A stretch of 64,000 bases of DNA from Liquidambar formosana. Taxonomy: Eukaryota > Streptophyta > Magnoliopsida > Saxifragales > Altingiaceae. Positions 25,067 through 36,105 of this stretch are shown piece by piece. The notes beneath the pieces are model-generated. The model was not told where the DNA came from. It made no database searches and saw nothing but the letters and a program-made list of their open reading frames with translations. The stretch's first letter is position 1. Every line of letters begins with the position of its first letter. The translations under genes and the position numbers were made by a program. The DNA lies in NCBI GenBank assembly GCA_039720395.1, contig CM077826.1, positions 24,818,430 to 24,882,429 of the forward strand. Reading direction: 5' to 3'.

Positions 25067-25554
25067 AACTTGTAGAGCAGTTAGTGAATATAAAATTATC
25101 AAGAGCTGAATGGATTATTGATAGTTCTCCCGAAGCCAACGATTAAATAGATAACTTCAATGGAAAAAATGTAATTTTTTTATTTATTATTTTTGTACTT
25201 ATTTATATCTTTTTTGGGTTAGAGAAGCGCAAAATGATTGACAGGTCTGTAGGTGCCAACCTAGTTGAGATGTACTGATCTTGTAGTGATGCAATCGCTA
25301 ACTCTTTCATGAAAAGTTCAATGTAAATTTTTATTTCAATCAATAAATAGAACATTTTTGCATTTGTTATTATCTGAGTTTCATAGAATGTAAATTTTTA
25401 TTTCAATCAACAAACATTGTTTCATTATTATATAAATATATTATATAAAAGTAGGTTAGTATCATTCCAACAATTTACTGGTTTTCATAAAATACTAGAT
25501 AATATAAACAAGCCCTTTTAACTGGTCTGAACCAATTTTTAAGGTTGCTAAGAT
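25067..25554. other. hAT 3' region, no gene
   Basis: AT-rich 3' part of the hAT element. A motif GTGCCAACCTAGTTG (25252) recurs in variant form near 51002 and 52829. A short direct repeat, AATTTTTATTTCAATCAA, occurs at 25326 and 25392. Confidence 0.55.
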
Positions 25555-25808
25555 TAAGCCTAAAAAGCCCAACTCGAAGCCCAGGCCGAGGCCCCGGCAG
25601 AAGCCCAAGCCCAGGCCCAATCAAAACCCCAGACCTGAAGCCCGTAAAAGCCCAGGCCCGTGGGCTAGGCCTGGGCTTCACATATTTTTTCATGGCCCGA
25701 CTCGGCCCAACCCAATGAATAGTACAAGCCCGACCCGGCCCAATAAAAAAGGCCCAAGCCTTGCCCAACCCGACCTGATGACGAGGCCTAATGTGAGCTA
25801 AACACATG

Positions 25809-26317
25809 TCCATTAAATGTAGCGTCATGTCATTTTTCAGTAGGAATTGCTAGCCAACCTTTAGTAGTCAAGCTTTGTCCAATTAATAAAATAATAATAA
25901 TAATTGCTTTTTTTCCGTGTATCTTTTGATTTTCAGACAAATATAAAGACATAAATATATAGTCCCATGTTCTTGAATTCCACCCTCTATCCTGGGGAGC
26001 AGAATCCACTCTTTGCAGTTTTGGCCTTTTACAATCGAAGGAAACTTGAGAATTTTGCTTCTTATTGCAAAATATTTTTACAAGAAATTCTACCTCATAG
26101 GATTTGATGGTCAATAACTATAATGAAAATTATTACATGCCATTAATAAGAAAAATTCCAACACTGATTGAAGTGATTGCTAAGAAATTACGCATGAGAA
26201 AACTGGTACAAAGAGAAATACTAGTAGAACAGAGAGAGGTGATATGATGAATGCAACGGAAAGCTCGCATATATTTTATGACAAATGTTTCAGGTCAATG
26301 ACACTATTGGAGAGCAA
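25809..26317. other. No gene seen
   Basis: AT-rich sequence between the hAT end and the kelch pseudogene. It may include the 3' flank of the latter (minus strand). The ORF at 25830-26114 has no recognisable features. Confidence 0.5.
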
Positions 26318-27141
26318 TTAAGCCTTGCCCCAAATATTACGGAAATCAAATTTAAAAATGGAGACACAAAGAATCTTGCGTCCATCGTTGTTATCATAAT
26401 CAGAGAGGAAACAAATCTTCCCATCTCCCATATCAATTAGATATTCTCTTAAGCATGCAAAACGTGGTTCGAATAGGGAGTTAAGTTCATGGAGAACCCG
26501 GTGAGACTTTAAAACCCAATCAGCAGAAAATTCGTAGGCAACGATCTGGTGCTTCACATAGGCAATCATTGTACCAACATGCTCAACTACACCACTACCA
26601 ATAATAGTGGGAATAGGAGTACGACCAAATCGTTCCAAATCTATGGTAGCTTCTGCCCATGTCTTGGTACGGACGTCAAAACAGTATTCCCTACCCCTAG
26701 TGAATACAAATATCTTGTGGCCCAAAGCAAAGGGAGTATGTATGTAAGAGGATCACCTAGGGCAGAGACGACAGTATCATAGAATAGAGGATCGGGCAGT
26801 ATCTCCCACAATTTTGTGGAAGGGTCGAAGAACTCAAAACTATAATCGACGAACTTGAAGGTATAATATTGACACATGCTAGCAAGGAAATAAATCTTAC
26901 CCTCCATTGATACCACTATGGGATAAGTCTTGAGCAATTTCATAGGGGGAACATTAGGAGGATCATATGAAAATGGGGAGCAGTGGCTTTCTGGGTTGGG
27001 ATTGGTGGGATCGAATACGAAAACACGAGGATTGAGCTTCGTATTGTTGTGAACCCTAGGAACTTTTTCTATGTTACTACCCTTCCCCAGATGTAGACCC
27101 CCCATCATGTAGAGCTTGGAGTCCAACACGAAAGCACCCAT
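26318..27141 (-). pseudogene. Kelch-repeat (F-box/kelch-like) protein, frameshifted
   Basis: Read on minus, residues from the ATG at 27141 show kelch-type blades: GAFVLDSKLYMMGG, later PIVVSMEGKIYFLAS and FEFFDPSTKLWEILP. The frame then shifts by one base around 26720-26745. The second frame resumes with LGHKIFVFTRG, FDVRTKTWAEA, and a last blade ending FRNIWGKA before the stop at 26318. There is no F-box in the intact part, and a stop lies three codons upstream of the first ATG. Such proteins are often substrate receptors, but this copy cannot make the full propeller. A sequencing error at the shift would be the main alternative. Confidence 0.75.
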
Positions 27142-27959
27142 TCGATAGCCAAATTACTCTCTTGAAAATCCACAATTCTTTTAAGGTCTCACCCTTTTTC
27201 TATTTTGATGATTGTTGAAGAACCACCGACAGACTCGGCTACATTAATTTGTCTAGTGGTTCATATGCTCAATTTTCACGTTCTCGTGGAGCATCTTCTG
27301 GTGGTATTGGTGCTTCTCCTTCACCGTTTTCTGATCGTAGTGCTCTTCTTCCGCTGTATTTTAGTGGTGGTGCTCCTTTTTCTAACATTACTTTTGGTAG
27401 TTTTGGCCCCTTTGTTGTTCCTCTTCCAACTGGTAGCATTCCTCCTCCGCTACTGTCTTCTCCTAGTGGTGTTTTTACATGACTGTCCTATGTTCAAAGT
27501 GTTACTTCTAGTCTATCGGATAAGCAATCATCATCCGCACCACCCGGAATTTTTCTTTCGTATTGTCCTAAACAACTTATACCTTAACGAACATCAAGGT
27601 TTGTTCAGCCATCATTACTTCTTGAACCAATTTATCCATGAGCAGGTCAAGGTAATAAAGGGACAGCATGTAAAATATTGTCCAATTATTTTCTAAGTAC
27701 TAAACTTGTGAAGAAAACTGATGCATCTAAAGATGATGAGTCTCAAAATATTAATTGACAGTTGGAAGAAAAATTTTGCACAACACTAGGTATCGATTAT
27801 TTGCGCAAACTTGTTCTCTATATTTGTTGATCTTTTGATGTTATATTAATAATTTTTTGTTGTTTGACGAGCTCCTCACATGTTTCATGTTTGTATGGGC
27901 CCAACACTTTATTCCCATTCTCTTTGTGGGCAATTTTGTTTTATCTATAAAGGCTTGGA
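27142..27959. other. No supported gene; Ser/Pro-rich ORF fragment and dispersed repeat
   Basis: An ORF at 27249-27482 (plus) is rich in Ser, Gly and Pro, with no domain I recognise; an overlapping frame (27205-27696) is Leu/Val-rich and is probably its shadow. Positions 27566-27665 are the second copy of the repeat at 16796-16910. Together they may be remains of a retroelement gag-like region, but nothing decides this. Confidence 0.4.
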
Positions 27960-29858
27960 ATGTTGAGTGGAATACAGCGGAACCCACAAATCAAATACAA
28001 CTCTTATTAATAATAACACACCATACAAAATTTCTTTAGAACAGTTAACATACTAATCTTTAGATGCTACTAACACATTAAAAAACTCCATCACTCACAT
28101 ACTAATTAATTCTACCTCACCACACATTACACACACCTCACTTTAGATTTTTGGTGCACTCCACAAACATAATACCACCATACTTTTAATACACACTAGG
28201 ACACCCTCACTTTATTTGGTGATTCTCCACATTACACTACACCACATTTTGTGATCTACTCACACTTCACGGATTGCACAAATGGGGGCTTGCCTCGTTA
28301 TTTATAATTGTTATTGCAAACACTAGGAATTGGTTGTTCACCTGTCTTTGAAGCTACTGGTCTCTTCTATAAAGGTGGTGGGTTTGGTGGCAGAAGATGA
28401 TTCTAGAGAGGTAATTAGAGAAAGAGATAACTAGAAAAAGGAGAAGAGAAATCTATAAAGAGAAGGAAGTTTCTAGAGAGGAAGATGGAGGATATAAAGA
28501 GAAGAACAAGCTGGAAAAATCTAGAGAAGGAAATGGAAATAAGTGAAGAAGGCAACTAATTAATAGGAAGACATCTTACCTTATGTGCGTACGCATCTGT
28601 GAGGGGTGCATACGCACACACTATCCAAACCTATTTTCACAGAAGACTCAAAAAAAATTGAAAATTAAAGAAATATAACGAAATAAAAAGAAAAAAACAA
28701 ATAAATAATAAAACAAAGAGTAGAATGTTCATATAAAATTAATCTACCAAAACCCATAATAGAATAACCAAACACAAAAATATCTATAAAAAAATGAACC
28801 TATGTGTACCACTATCGGGATGCGTACGCACTCATTAAGGATGAATATAATTGTGGTGAATATTGGGAACAAATATGTGAATAATCCCTACTCTAATATA
28901 ATCATGCACCCTAAATATGTGAATAATCCCTATTCTAGTATACAAAAATAAATATAATGAAAGAAGAACGAAAATAAAAAGCTAATAAATCATATCAAAT
29001 CAAATTTACCAACTTGATATTTGTTTGTGACCCCTCGGGTCTTTGGATTGAATCAAACCAACAAGAATCCTCATTTTCGTCAAATTGTTATATAGCAAAG
29101 GGATCAAACTTCTCTTAAATTCGAAGGAAAAAAGAAAACGAAAGAGCAAATAGGAGAAAAGAAAAGTGATTTTCATCACTTTACAACAGTAGAAACTTCC
29201 ATCACATTTTTGGGGGGGGTTCAAAACGTTGCAATTAGACAAAACTCATTAAATCCAAAGTTGTAGATAATTGAAATATTTTTAAAGAGACCAATTACAT
29301 CCAATTCTGAGTTTAGAGTCAAAAGTTATGACTAAACACTCCAACTGATTTTTAGAAAAACTGTTGCTAATTTATAACGAATTTCACTCTCTAAAAACCC
29401 TATTCTCCTCCCTTCCTCCAAGGCATTAAAAAAGTATTTGTAAAGGAAAATTAGGGTTTTACCTTTCCTTTCTAGACTAGGTTTACTTGGAGAATAATGA
29501 AAAGATATTTCCAATAATTAGAAAAATCTTCTAATCTAAAAAGGAAAGAGAAATTACATTTTTTAATAATTAGGAGAGTGACCGCTAATGCGTATTTGCT
29601 GTATCACATATGCATACACACGTTTATCACGTACGTACATATGCTAGTGGTATGAAAAGAAAAAAAAAAAAAAAAAAACAACAACAACAACAACAACAAC
29701 AACTAATTTAATGAAATAATTTTCCTTCGTTTTTAACCAATAATCTCATATTGTGATTCGCACTAATTCTTTAAGGTATATTCATGAATAATCTCATGGA
29801 ACTCACTATTGGGACCTGGGACTTAAAATGATAACGGGTATAAAATGGGATGTCTATA
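27960..29858 (-). mobile_element. Probable LTR remnant, minus strand
   Basis: The right edge (AAAATGGGATGTCTATA, ending 29858) matches the terminal AAAATGGGGTGTCTACA of the LTR at 1-3075. A minus-strand TATA box (TATAAATA, 28299-28306) follows. Upstream of it are several TGCGTACGCA-type palindromes (28584-28620, 28817-28827). The left boundary is not visible; about 27960 is a guess based on composition. No coding sequence is present. Confidence 0.55.
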
Positions 29859-30817
29859 AATTGCTAATAATACTATGAGAGAATAAAAATTTTGCCAATA
29901 GTATTAGACCTTAGGTGAAGTGAAACATGGGATAGGGCAACCAATACATTTCCCTCGAAGTGACCTAATGCATCGTCGTCTGAATGTGGTAAAACGTAAG
30001 CAAGGGTTCTCACACTTTAATGGATAGGTGGGGGTAAAGAAGTTAATTAATTAATTTTTACTATTAATTAATAAAAAATATAAGGGCCTAGCTATTGCCA
30101 CCACATAAAATACTCTAAGCCTCTACTAATTAAATTCCCTCAAACTTTGCTGTAGCACCCCTTATCTTCCTAAAATACCCTTAATAATAAATCTAAAAAC
30201 CTTTTTCCACCCTATCCCACCCCACCCTCAGCCCCAACCCCAACCCCAACCCGTCCCTCTCAAGCCCCTTACCCTTTGGATGCGCTCTTTAGAAGCAGGA
30301 AGATAGAGCTAACCCCTTTTCCCTTTACCATAGTCAATGGTAATGTCCTCATCCATGATTCATCGGAAATCGACATCGACATGAACAATTGCATAAACGA
30401 ACAATTCTAAAATGGGATTTGTATAGTTAAGTTGTTTAGTGTTTTAAAATGGAACAATACAAGCTTGTTCAGATTCCTAGAGTTGAACAACATCCATTTG
30501 TTTGGAGTAACATAACTGAATAATCTTAAAATGTGATTTTTTTTAAAGCGTTCGAAGTTTTAAAACATAACAAAAGAAATTTTGTTTCGGATTTATAAAT
30601 TGGAACATGTTAAAATCATTCAGTTCTAACCAAATGCAAGGAAATGGAAAGAAATTAAGTTCACTTTCCTTTCCTTTTCCCAAATGGAGTCTCTCCATTT
30701 GGATTTTGGAAAGAATGAGAGGAAAGGAAGGAAAATGTTGAAATTTTTTTAGAAATATTTTTGTTTCCAAAACATTCTCTCTACTTTTATGTTTTTTTCT
30801 CAACTCTTCCTTTCTTT

Positions 30818-30850
<33 letters not shown>

Positions 30851-31633
30851 TTTGCTAAGCAAAGGCTATGATACGATTAATAGATTGTCTGTGGCATGGT
30901 AATAGTTGACACTATTGGTTTGCCATGCGGCAATGGTAATAGATATGTTGCCACACATGTGGTAGTGATATCGATACGATTGAATTTATTAATATTTTTC
31001 ACTATTGGAAAGCCTAATTATGATATTTTACTAAAATTATTACTCAGTATGGTTATGACTTAATTATAAATAAAGTAATACTTTAATAATTTATAAAAGG
31101 GCGAATTACAGATTGGTCTAGCTAGGGTAAATAATTAATACAAGTGACTACTAATTTGGTAGTAGATGATTACTAACCTAACTAAGAATGACTACTAATT
31201 TATATTGATATCTAATTATTCACCATAACCAGACCAATCTGTAATCAGTCCTTCATAAAATATGGGCATTGTATTGCCACCGGTGCACCACTGGCATGGA
31301 CAAGCCGGGCCTAGCTGCCTCTCTTCTTGGGGAGTCTTCTGCTACGAGTAGCTTGAAATGCAAACGCAATTACGCACACCGTCAAGTGCAAGCATTGAAT
31401 CATGACATAAGTTGTGTACTTTGTTTTGCCAGCACTGTGAATGTACGTCCTTACCTTCTTTTAAGTGGGGAAAAAAACAGAATGGAAAAAAAGGACACAA
31501 CCCGTCCGCGTGGGTTGAGTATTTATAGCCAATAGACTTGTTATGACTATCTTGAATTTACCTTGTATGGCTGTACCTTGTCTAAATTAAAATTTGCACT
31601 GCACTTACAGCCACACAAATCTTAGATCAAATT
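29859..31633. other. No gene seen
   Basis: AT-rich sequence with T tracts (30815-30853) and a CCCAACCCCAACCCC run (30230-30250). Around 30085-30110 a GCTATTGCCACCACATAAAATACTC stretch resembles the start of the MITE family at 33684 and 52042. No ORF has recognisable features. Confidence 0.5.
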
Positions 31634-32730
31634 CATGACTTTTTATCATAAATAATGTTATTTTAATAAATAATTCCTATATTAGGTTAGTTACAAATTT
31701 TTTTCCTATAACGGGTGTCCTTATACCATGTCATGTGTCATGTAACTATGATGGTCCTATGCGTGCAAATTATACCTTGAAACCGTCATTTAGAATAACA
31801 ATTTTACCTGAAAAAAAGAAAAAGAAAAAGGAAAAGAACTTTTTTAGCACCAAAACATTTTTATCTTTCTCTCATAGACAACCCTAGGCATCCTCCCGCA
31901 CCCCCCCCCCCCACAAACCTTCCCAATCTTGCTCCTCCTTTCACAAAAGTCGCCTGCAAAAAAAAAAAAAAAAAAAAAAAGAGTAACCCAACGTGAGTGG
32001 CTATATTGGAAGGAAAGAAAGAAAGGGGGAAAAATGAGTACGTAACTTTAGTAGCAAGTAGCAACAACAGAATCTCATGGCAAATGGTGTTACTCTCAAA
32101 CAAATAATGAAATAAAGAAAGAAAGAAAGAAGGGAAAAAAAAAAAACAAAAACAAAATTTGAAAGTAAAATAGTCATAAATTTCTTGCCATGCTTGACAC
32201 TATGAAGAGAAGCAAGTACACCATCATTACAAATATCTATTAACCAGACATAGAGGTATGGGAGCTTTTTTTGCTTTCCATGAATTCTTTGCCTCTTTGG
32301 TCAAAATTGATTAGCAAGCCATAAAAAAATTAATGGGTTAAAAAAATTGAATTTATGTTTGTAACAGCAAAGGACATAGTGGGATAGAAAAAAAGAGTAA
32401 GAAGATCAAAGAAGAAGAAAGCAGAGGGAGGAGCGTTGGAAAACAGGGGAGACAAAGTGATACTTAGGGGCATGGGGAGAGAGAGAGAGACCTTGAGATG
32501 TGGGAGAGAGAAGAGAACCTAGGGAAGGTTGTTTTTGTGCAAAACTGTTTAAGTTTCTTTTTTCAAGTGAAACCGTTATTCTAAATGACAGTTTCATTGT
32601 GTAATTTGGACGAACAGGACCCATATAGTTACATGGCACATGACATGGTATAAGGACACCCCTAGAGTGGGAATAATTTATTAAAATAGTATTATTTAGG
32701 AAAAAACTCCAAATTCATGAATATCTTATA
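31634..32730. mobile_element. Foldback-like element with about 170-bp inverted repeats
   Basis: 31640-31820 and 32555-32725 are inverted copies. Both contain TATTTTAATAAAT, GGTGTCCTTATACCATGTCATGTG, CATGTAACTA, GGTCCT, and CATTTAGAATAAC. The left copy has an extra segment of about 28 bp around 31685. The interior holds G/C and A tracts and no ORF. It is a non-autonomous DNA element of unknown superfamily; target duplications were not resolved. Confidence 0.7.
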
Positions 32731-32995
32731 CTTTTTTGGAATGTACTCCCCCCCCCCCCAAAAGAAAAAAAAGAAAAGGGCGTCAAGTATCATAGAGCAA
32801 CTAAGTCACCAAGAATCCCAACTAGGTTCGGAATATACTTTTTCACTTATCTAAAATAAAATAAAATAAAAATTCTTAGATCAATTAATAATTCTTTGAT
32901 GAGTGGTATTATGAATTTTATTAGTTATTATTATTATTTTTTATATGATGTGGGTCATGTAACACTATTTTTATTTTTATTTTTTTGTGTCAATC
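32731..32995. other. No gene seen
   Basis: AT-rich, with a poly-C run (32747-32759) and A/T tracts. Nothing recognised. Confidence 0.4.
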
Positions 32996-33278
32996 TATGG
33001 ATGGCAACGAGGTAGGTTTGGGATGGGGCACTCTTATCCCAACCCCATCCAGTGAAGATAATCTCTTCCCAAATTCGTCCCAATCCCACATCATGACGGG
33101 ATGGGGCAAGGCGATAAAAATATGGGGTGACTTAAACCATATCTCGTCCCAAACTTGACACGTGTTTTTACTTTCTTTCAAACCCACCCCTACTCTATTT
33201 ACTTGCTCCCTAAACCTATCCCAACAAGGGTAGGACGGGGCGGGATACCAAATTTGTCGGGTTCATTGCCATCTAGGT
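32996..33278. mobile_element. hAT-like MITE
   Basis: The left end reads TATGGATGGCAACGAGG and the right end, inverted, reads CTAGATGGCAATGAACC. TA-GGATGGCAA is a widespread hAT terminus in plants. The interior has GGGATGGGGCA and GGGACGGGGCGGGA-type subterminal motifs, also usual for these elements. The flanking 8-mers match only partly, so the duplication has decayed or the ends are slightly off. Confidence 0.7.
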
Positions 33279-33674
33279 TAATTAATAGAATCTACTTTTA
33301 CTCCTAAGTCCTAACCCTTCTATTAACAACAAAAGGTATAAATGCTTTTCCATGACTGTACATTGGCAAACTCCATTTGATTCTAATATAATTTGCTTCA
33401 TTAAAAAAAAAAAAAAATCAATGCTTTTCTAAAACTTCATAAGCTTGATTTCAAGATCGTTCATCCAACAAATAAGAAAAATACAATTAAACCATCATGT
33501 TATCGATTACAATTTTATCAACTAAACAGTTGATATGAAATTATCACGTCATTGTGATAAGATCCTTAGATATTGTTATATGATCCTTTGATACTTACTC
33601 CATATCATATTATACATCAAATAAAGAGGGGGAAAAAAACAAAAACAAGGAAAAGACAAAAAAACCGAAGAGTA
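33279..33674. other. No gene seen
   Basis: AT-rich intergenic sequence between two MITEs. No ORF or repeat is supported. Confidence 0.4.
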
Positions 33675-33683
33675 TAACTTCTA

Positions 33684-34082
33684 AGGAACGGCTATTGCAA
33701 CCCCCCATTCCTATAAGCCCACCCCCCATCCTTTAGGTTTTTAAGGTTTTATACAAAATATAAAAAGTTTTTATGAAAACCGGCCATGATGTCCATTAGA
33801 AAACATCATTTTGAACAACTTTGCAGAAGAAAGTTTTTCCAAAATCTATCGTTTAAATATACTTTTTAACCATTTATAGCCTTTATTTCATTTTTTGCCA
33901 AAAAGTCTACCTAAACGATAAATTTTGGAAAAACGTTTTTCTACAAAGTTGTTCAAAATGATGTTTTCTAGTGGACATCATGGCCGGTTTTTATAAAACC
34001 TTTTATATTTTGCATAAAACCTTAAAAACCTAAAGGATGGGGGGTGGGCTTATAGGAATGGGGGGTTGCAATAGCCGTTCCC
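33684..34082. mobile_element. Near-palindromic MULE-type MITE with 9-bp target duplication
   Basis: The 399-bp element begins AGGAACGGCTATTGCAACC and ends with its inverse. The two arms, each about 175 bp, differ at only a few positions, leaving a loop of about 50 bp. It is flanked by TAACTTCTA on both sides (33675-33683 and 34083-34091). A 9-bp duplication points to the Mutator superfamily. Partial relatives lie at 36850-37125 and 52042-52310. Confidence 0.92.
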
Positions 34083-34348
34083 TAACTTCTATGAAACCCA
34101 GGCCCAAACCTACGCAGCCCATTCCCATCTCACCTTCAATCCATTTTCAGAAGCAAAACCGCTTCAAAGGCTCTGTCTCTACTGTCCACTGTCATACCCA
34201 AGTCGGTCCCCATGCCACCTGCCAAAACCAGCACCTTATCTCCAAAAACCCTAGAATCGCAATTCTAGGGTTTTTGGTTTTTGTGTTTTTTCATTCCAGA
34301 CGCCATCACTTCCACCTCCAAAAATCCTTTCCTTTTCTTTTCCAAATT

Positions 34349-34819
34349 ATGGTGATGGAAAAACCAACAATCCCAAATGCTCCTCCTTCAACCCCAACCC
34401 CACCTCAACCAAGAGACAGAGACATCACCACCTCCTCCAATACGCAAAAGGGAAAACTCCCAACGGCACAGGAATTGATATCCCACTACGAATCACAAGG
34501 GCTTGAAACCCAAGAAGCCTCCGTCAAAGTCATAGAAGACCTCCAGAACATGCTCTTCAAGGTAATCACCTCCGGCAGAGGTAAGAAGAACAGGTTCATG
34601 GCTGAGACCTCAAGGAAGCTCGATAACGTCCAAACCCGCCTCGCAGTTGTCGAATTGAAGCTGGATTCCAAGCCTGGGTACGCCGAGACACTGGCGCTCG
34701 GGGTCACCGCCGGCGGTGTCTTGAAAGGTATTGGATACGCTTTGCCTCATGTTGTTGGGACTTTTGGGCAGATGTGGAATGCTGTTACTAGTAGTACTAA
34801 GTCGTCTTCCTCTTCTTGA
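34349..34819 (+). CDS. Small conserved plant protein of unknown function (156 aa)
   Basis: A single-exon ORF. The frame stays open up to an ATG inside the upstream MITE (34037), but the sequence there is low-complexity and MITE-derived, so I chose the ATG at 34349; another in frame follows at 34355. Residues 1-35 are Pro/Thr-rich. Residues 37-75 (TAQELISHYESQGL...VIEDLQNMLF) form a helical block, residues 85-110 a second one (AETSRKLDNVQTRLAVVELKLDSKPGY), and residues 112-146 a Gly-rich hydrophobic segment that could sit at a membrane. The layout looks like a conserved plant family I cannot name with confidence. Its condition is good: no breaks and a Ser-rich tail. The MITE at 33684-34082 ends 266 bp upstream. 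Confidence 0.75.
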   Translation: MVMEKPTIPNAPPSTPTPPQPRDRDITTSSNTQKGKLPTAQELISHYESQGLETQEASVKVIEDLQNMLFKVITSGRGKKNRFMAETSRKLDNVQTRLAVVELKLDSKPGYAETLALGVTAGGVLKGIGYALPHVVGTFGQMWNAVTSSTKSSSSS

Positions 34820-36014
34820 ATGTATTTTTTGTTTATCATTTTTGTTGTGAGCTCTGTTTTCTTGTGTTTTCCCATATTTTTCTTCTACATTTTGAATCTT
34901 ATTGATTATATGGGAGTAAAAGGGGAAGATAATTTTTGGGGTTTTACTCTGTCTCTCTCTCTTGCTTTGGATAGTGATGGTAAGCTTGTTAATGATTCTG
35001 AAATGCATTGGTGTTACCACTGAAACAACCCCAAATTTTATGCATTGGGTTAAATTTAAAAATAAAATATTTCCCTTTTTCTTTTAATGTCGAGAGATAT
35101 CTATATTTTTTGCCCGACTAGTCTTCCTATGGTTACTGCTCATTTCGTATCTGGTGGCTAACCCAGGAAGAAACGTGAAGTGAAAATATTTTATGTTAAT
35201 TTGATTGAGTAAAAAAATTGCAGACAAGCATCCTTATGAATGCTAATTGGATATGGTTTTTGACAACATTGGGCACTTTTCTTCCCCATTTTCATTTTTG
35301 CTAGGACAATGCATCCCCCAAGTGCGGCTGGGTAACGCCGCGGCAGGGCTCTTCCTCTTGGGTCCTGAGACACAACCATTACGTTTTCCTCAAGCACTTG
35401 ACCCAGATTTCTTAGACATGTTAGCTGTGATGTTCCCTTCCTTGTAAATGTGATTTGACTCATGGAATCATAGTTACATTAGTGCTCCGAATTTTCTACT
35501 TGAAATCCTGTGTTAGGCAAATTTTCCATGCTGTGATGCGGCTAGGGGAACTGACATATCCAAGACTATACCAATTGGCTTGGACTAGTTTAAGGTTTTA
35601 CCATTATGCCTATCACTGAATCACCTGGTTAGCCGTTCCATCAGAAACTTACAACTTTGACCAAGACTGTTAGGGGCCTTTCCAGTTACTCAATGTGTTT
35701 GGTCATATTTTGTTCATTCCTCAACTCTAAGCTGCCTTCACCATCGTCACACCAGTCAGACAATTGACTATAGCCAACAGAAGCATTCTCCTTGCTTTCT
35801 CAATATATGGGGTTATTACGGTTCGATTGAAAATTGGATTTGTTCCCATGGCACCAAAAGTGGCCATAAAATAGTAACCAGTTTTTCCTTTCTTGATATT
35901 CCCCATCTAATAAATAAAGGGATTATTACCCACCCACATGCCTAAAGGATTGGTCGGGCAAAAGTTTCGGAAACCTTGTTAAAATTAAAAAAAAGAAAGA
36001 AAGAACATCATTAT
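34820..36014. other. 3' flank of the small gene, no further gene supported
   Basis: AATAAAATAT at 35059 could serve as a poly-A signal. An ORF of 66 codons (35247-35447) follows a possible acceptor (TTGCAG, 35222) but has no recognisable features. The remainder is unremarkable. Confidence 0.45.
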
Positions 36015-36105
36015 TTCATGAGAAATGCTATGTATACAGCACTATATGTGTAACACTAAAATACAGCACTCTCATGTGGCACTATATGTATGGATTGAAA
36101 CTCCC
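36015..36105 (+). repeat. Dispersed repeat, copy B
   Basis: Close match to 13575-13665 in the same orientation. See that entry for the shared phrases. Confidence 0.7.

Larger units (their letters stand above)
17055..25808 (+). mobile_element. Decayed hAT element carrying two nested solo LTRs
   Basis: Both ends carry subterminal blocks rich in GCCC/GGGC motifs (17060-17230 and 25555-25790). The ends share CATGTG and TTAGGCCTC(A/G)TCA in inverted orientation. Between them lies a hAT transposase pseudogene. Subtracting the two nested LTRs and their duplications leaves about 4.1 kb, a usual size for an autonomous hAT. I could not find a matching 8-bp target duplication, so the outer limits are good only to about 10-20 bp. 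Confidence 0.72.

Noticed and set aside
34037..34348. N-terminal extension of the small gene starting inside the MITE
   Set aside because: The first codons are the MITE terminus and the rest is low-complexity. The conserved-looking protein starts at 34349.
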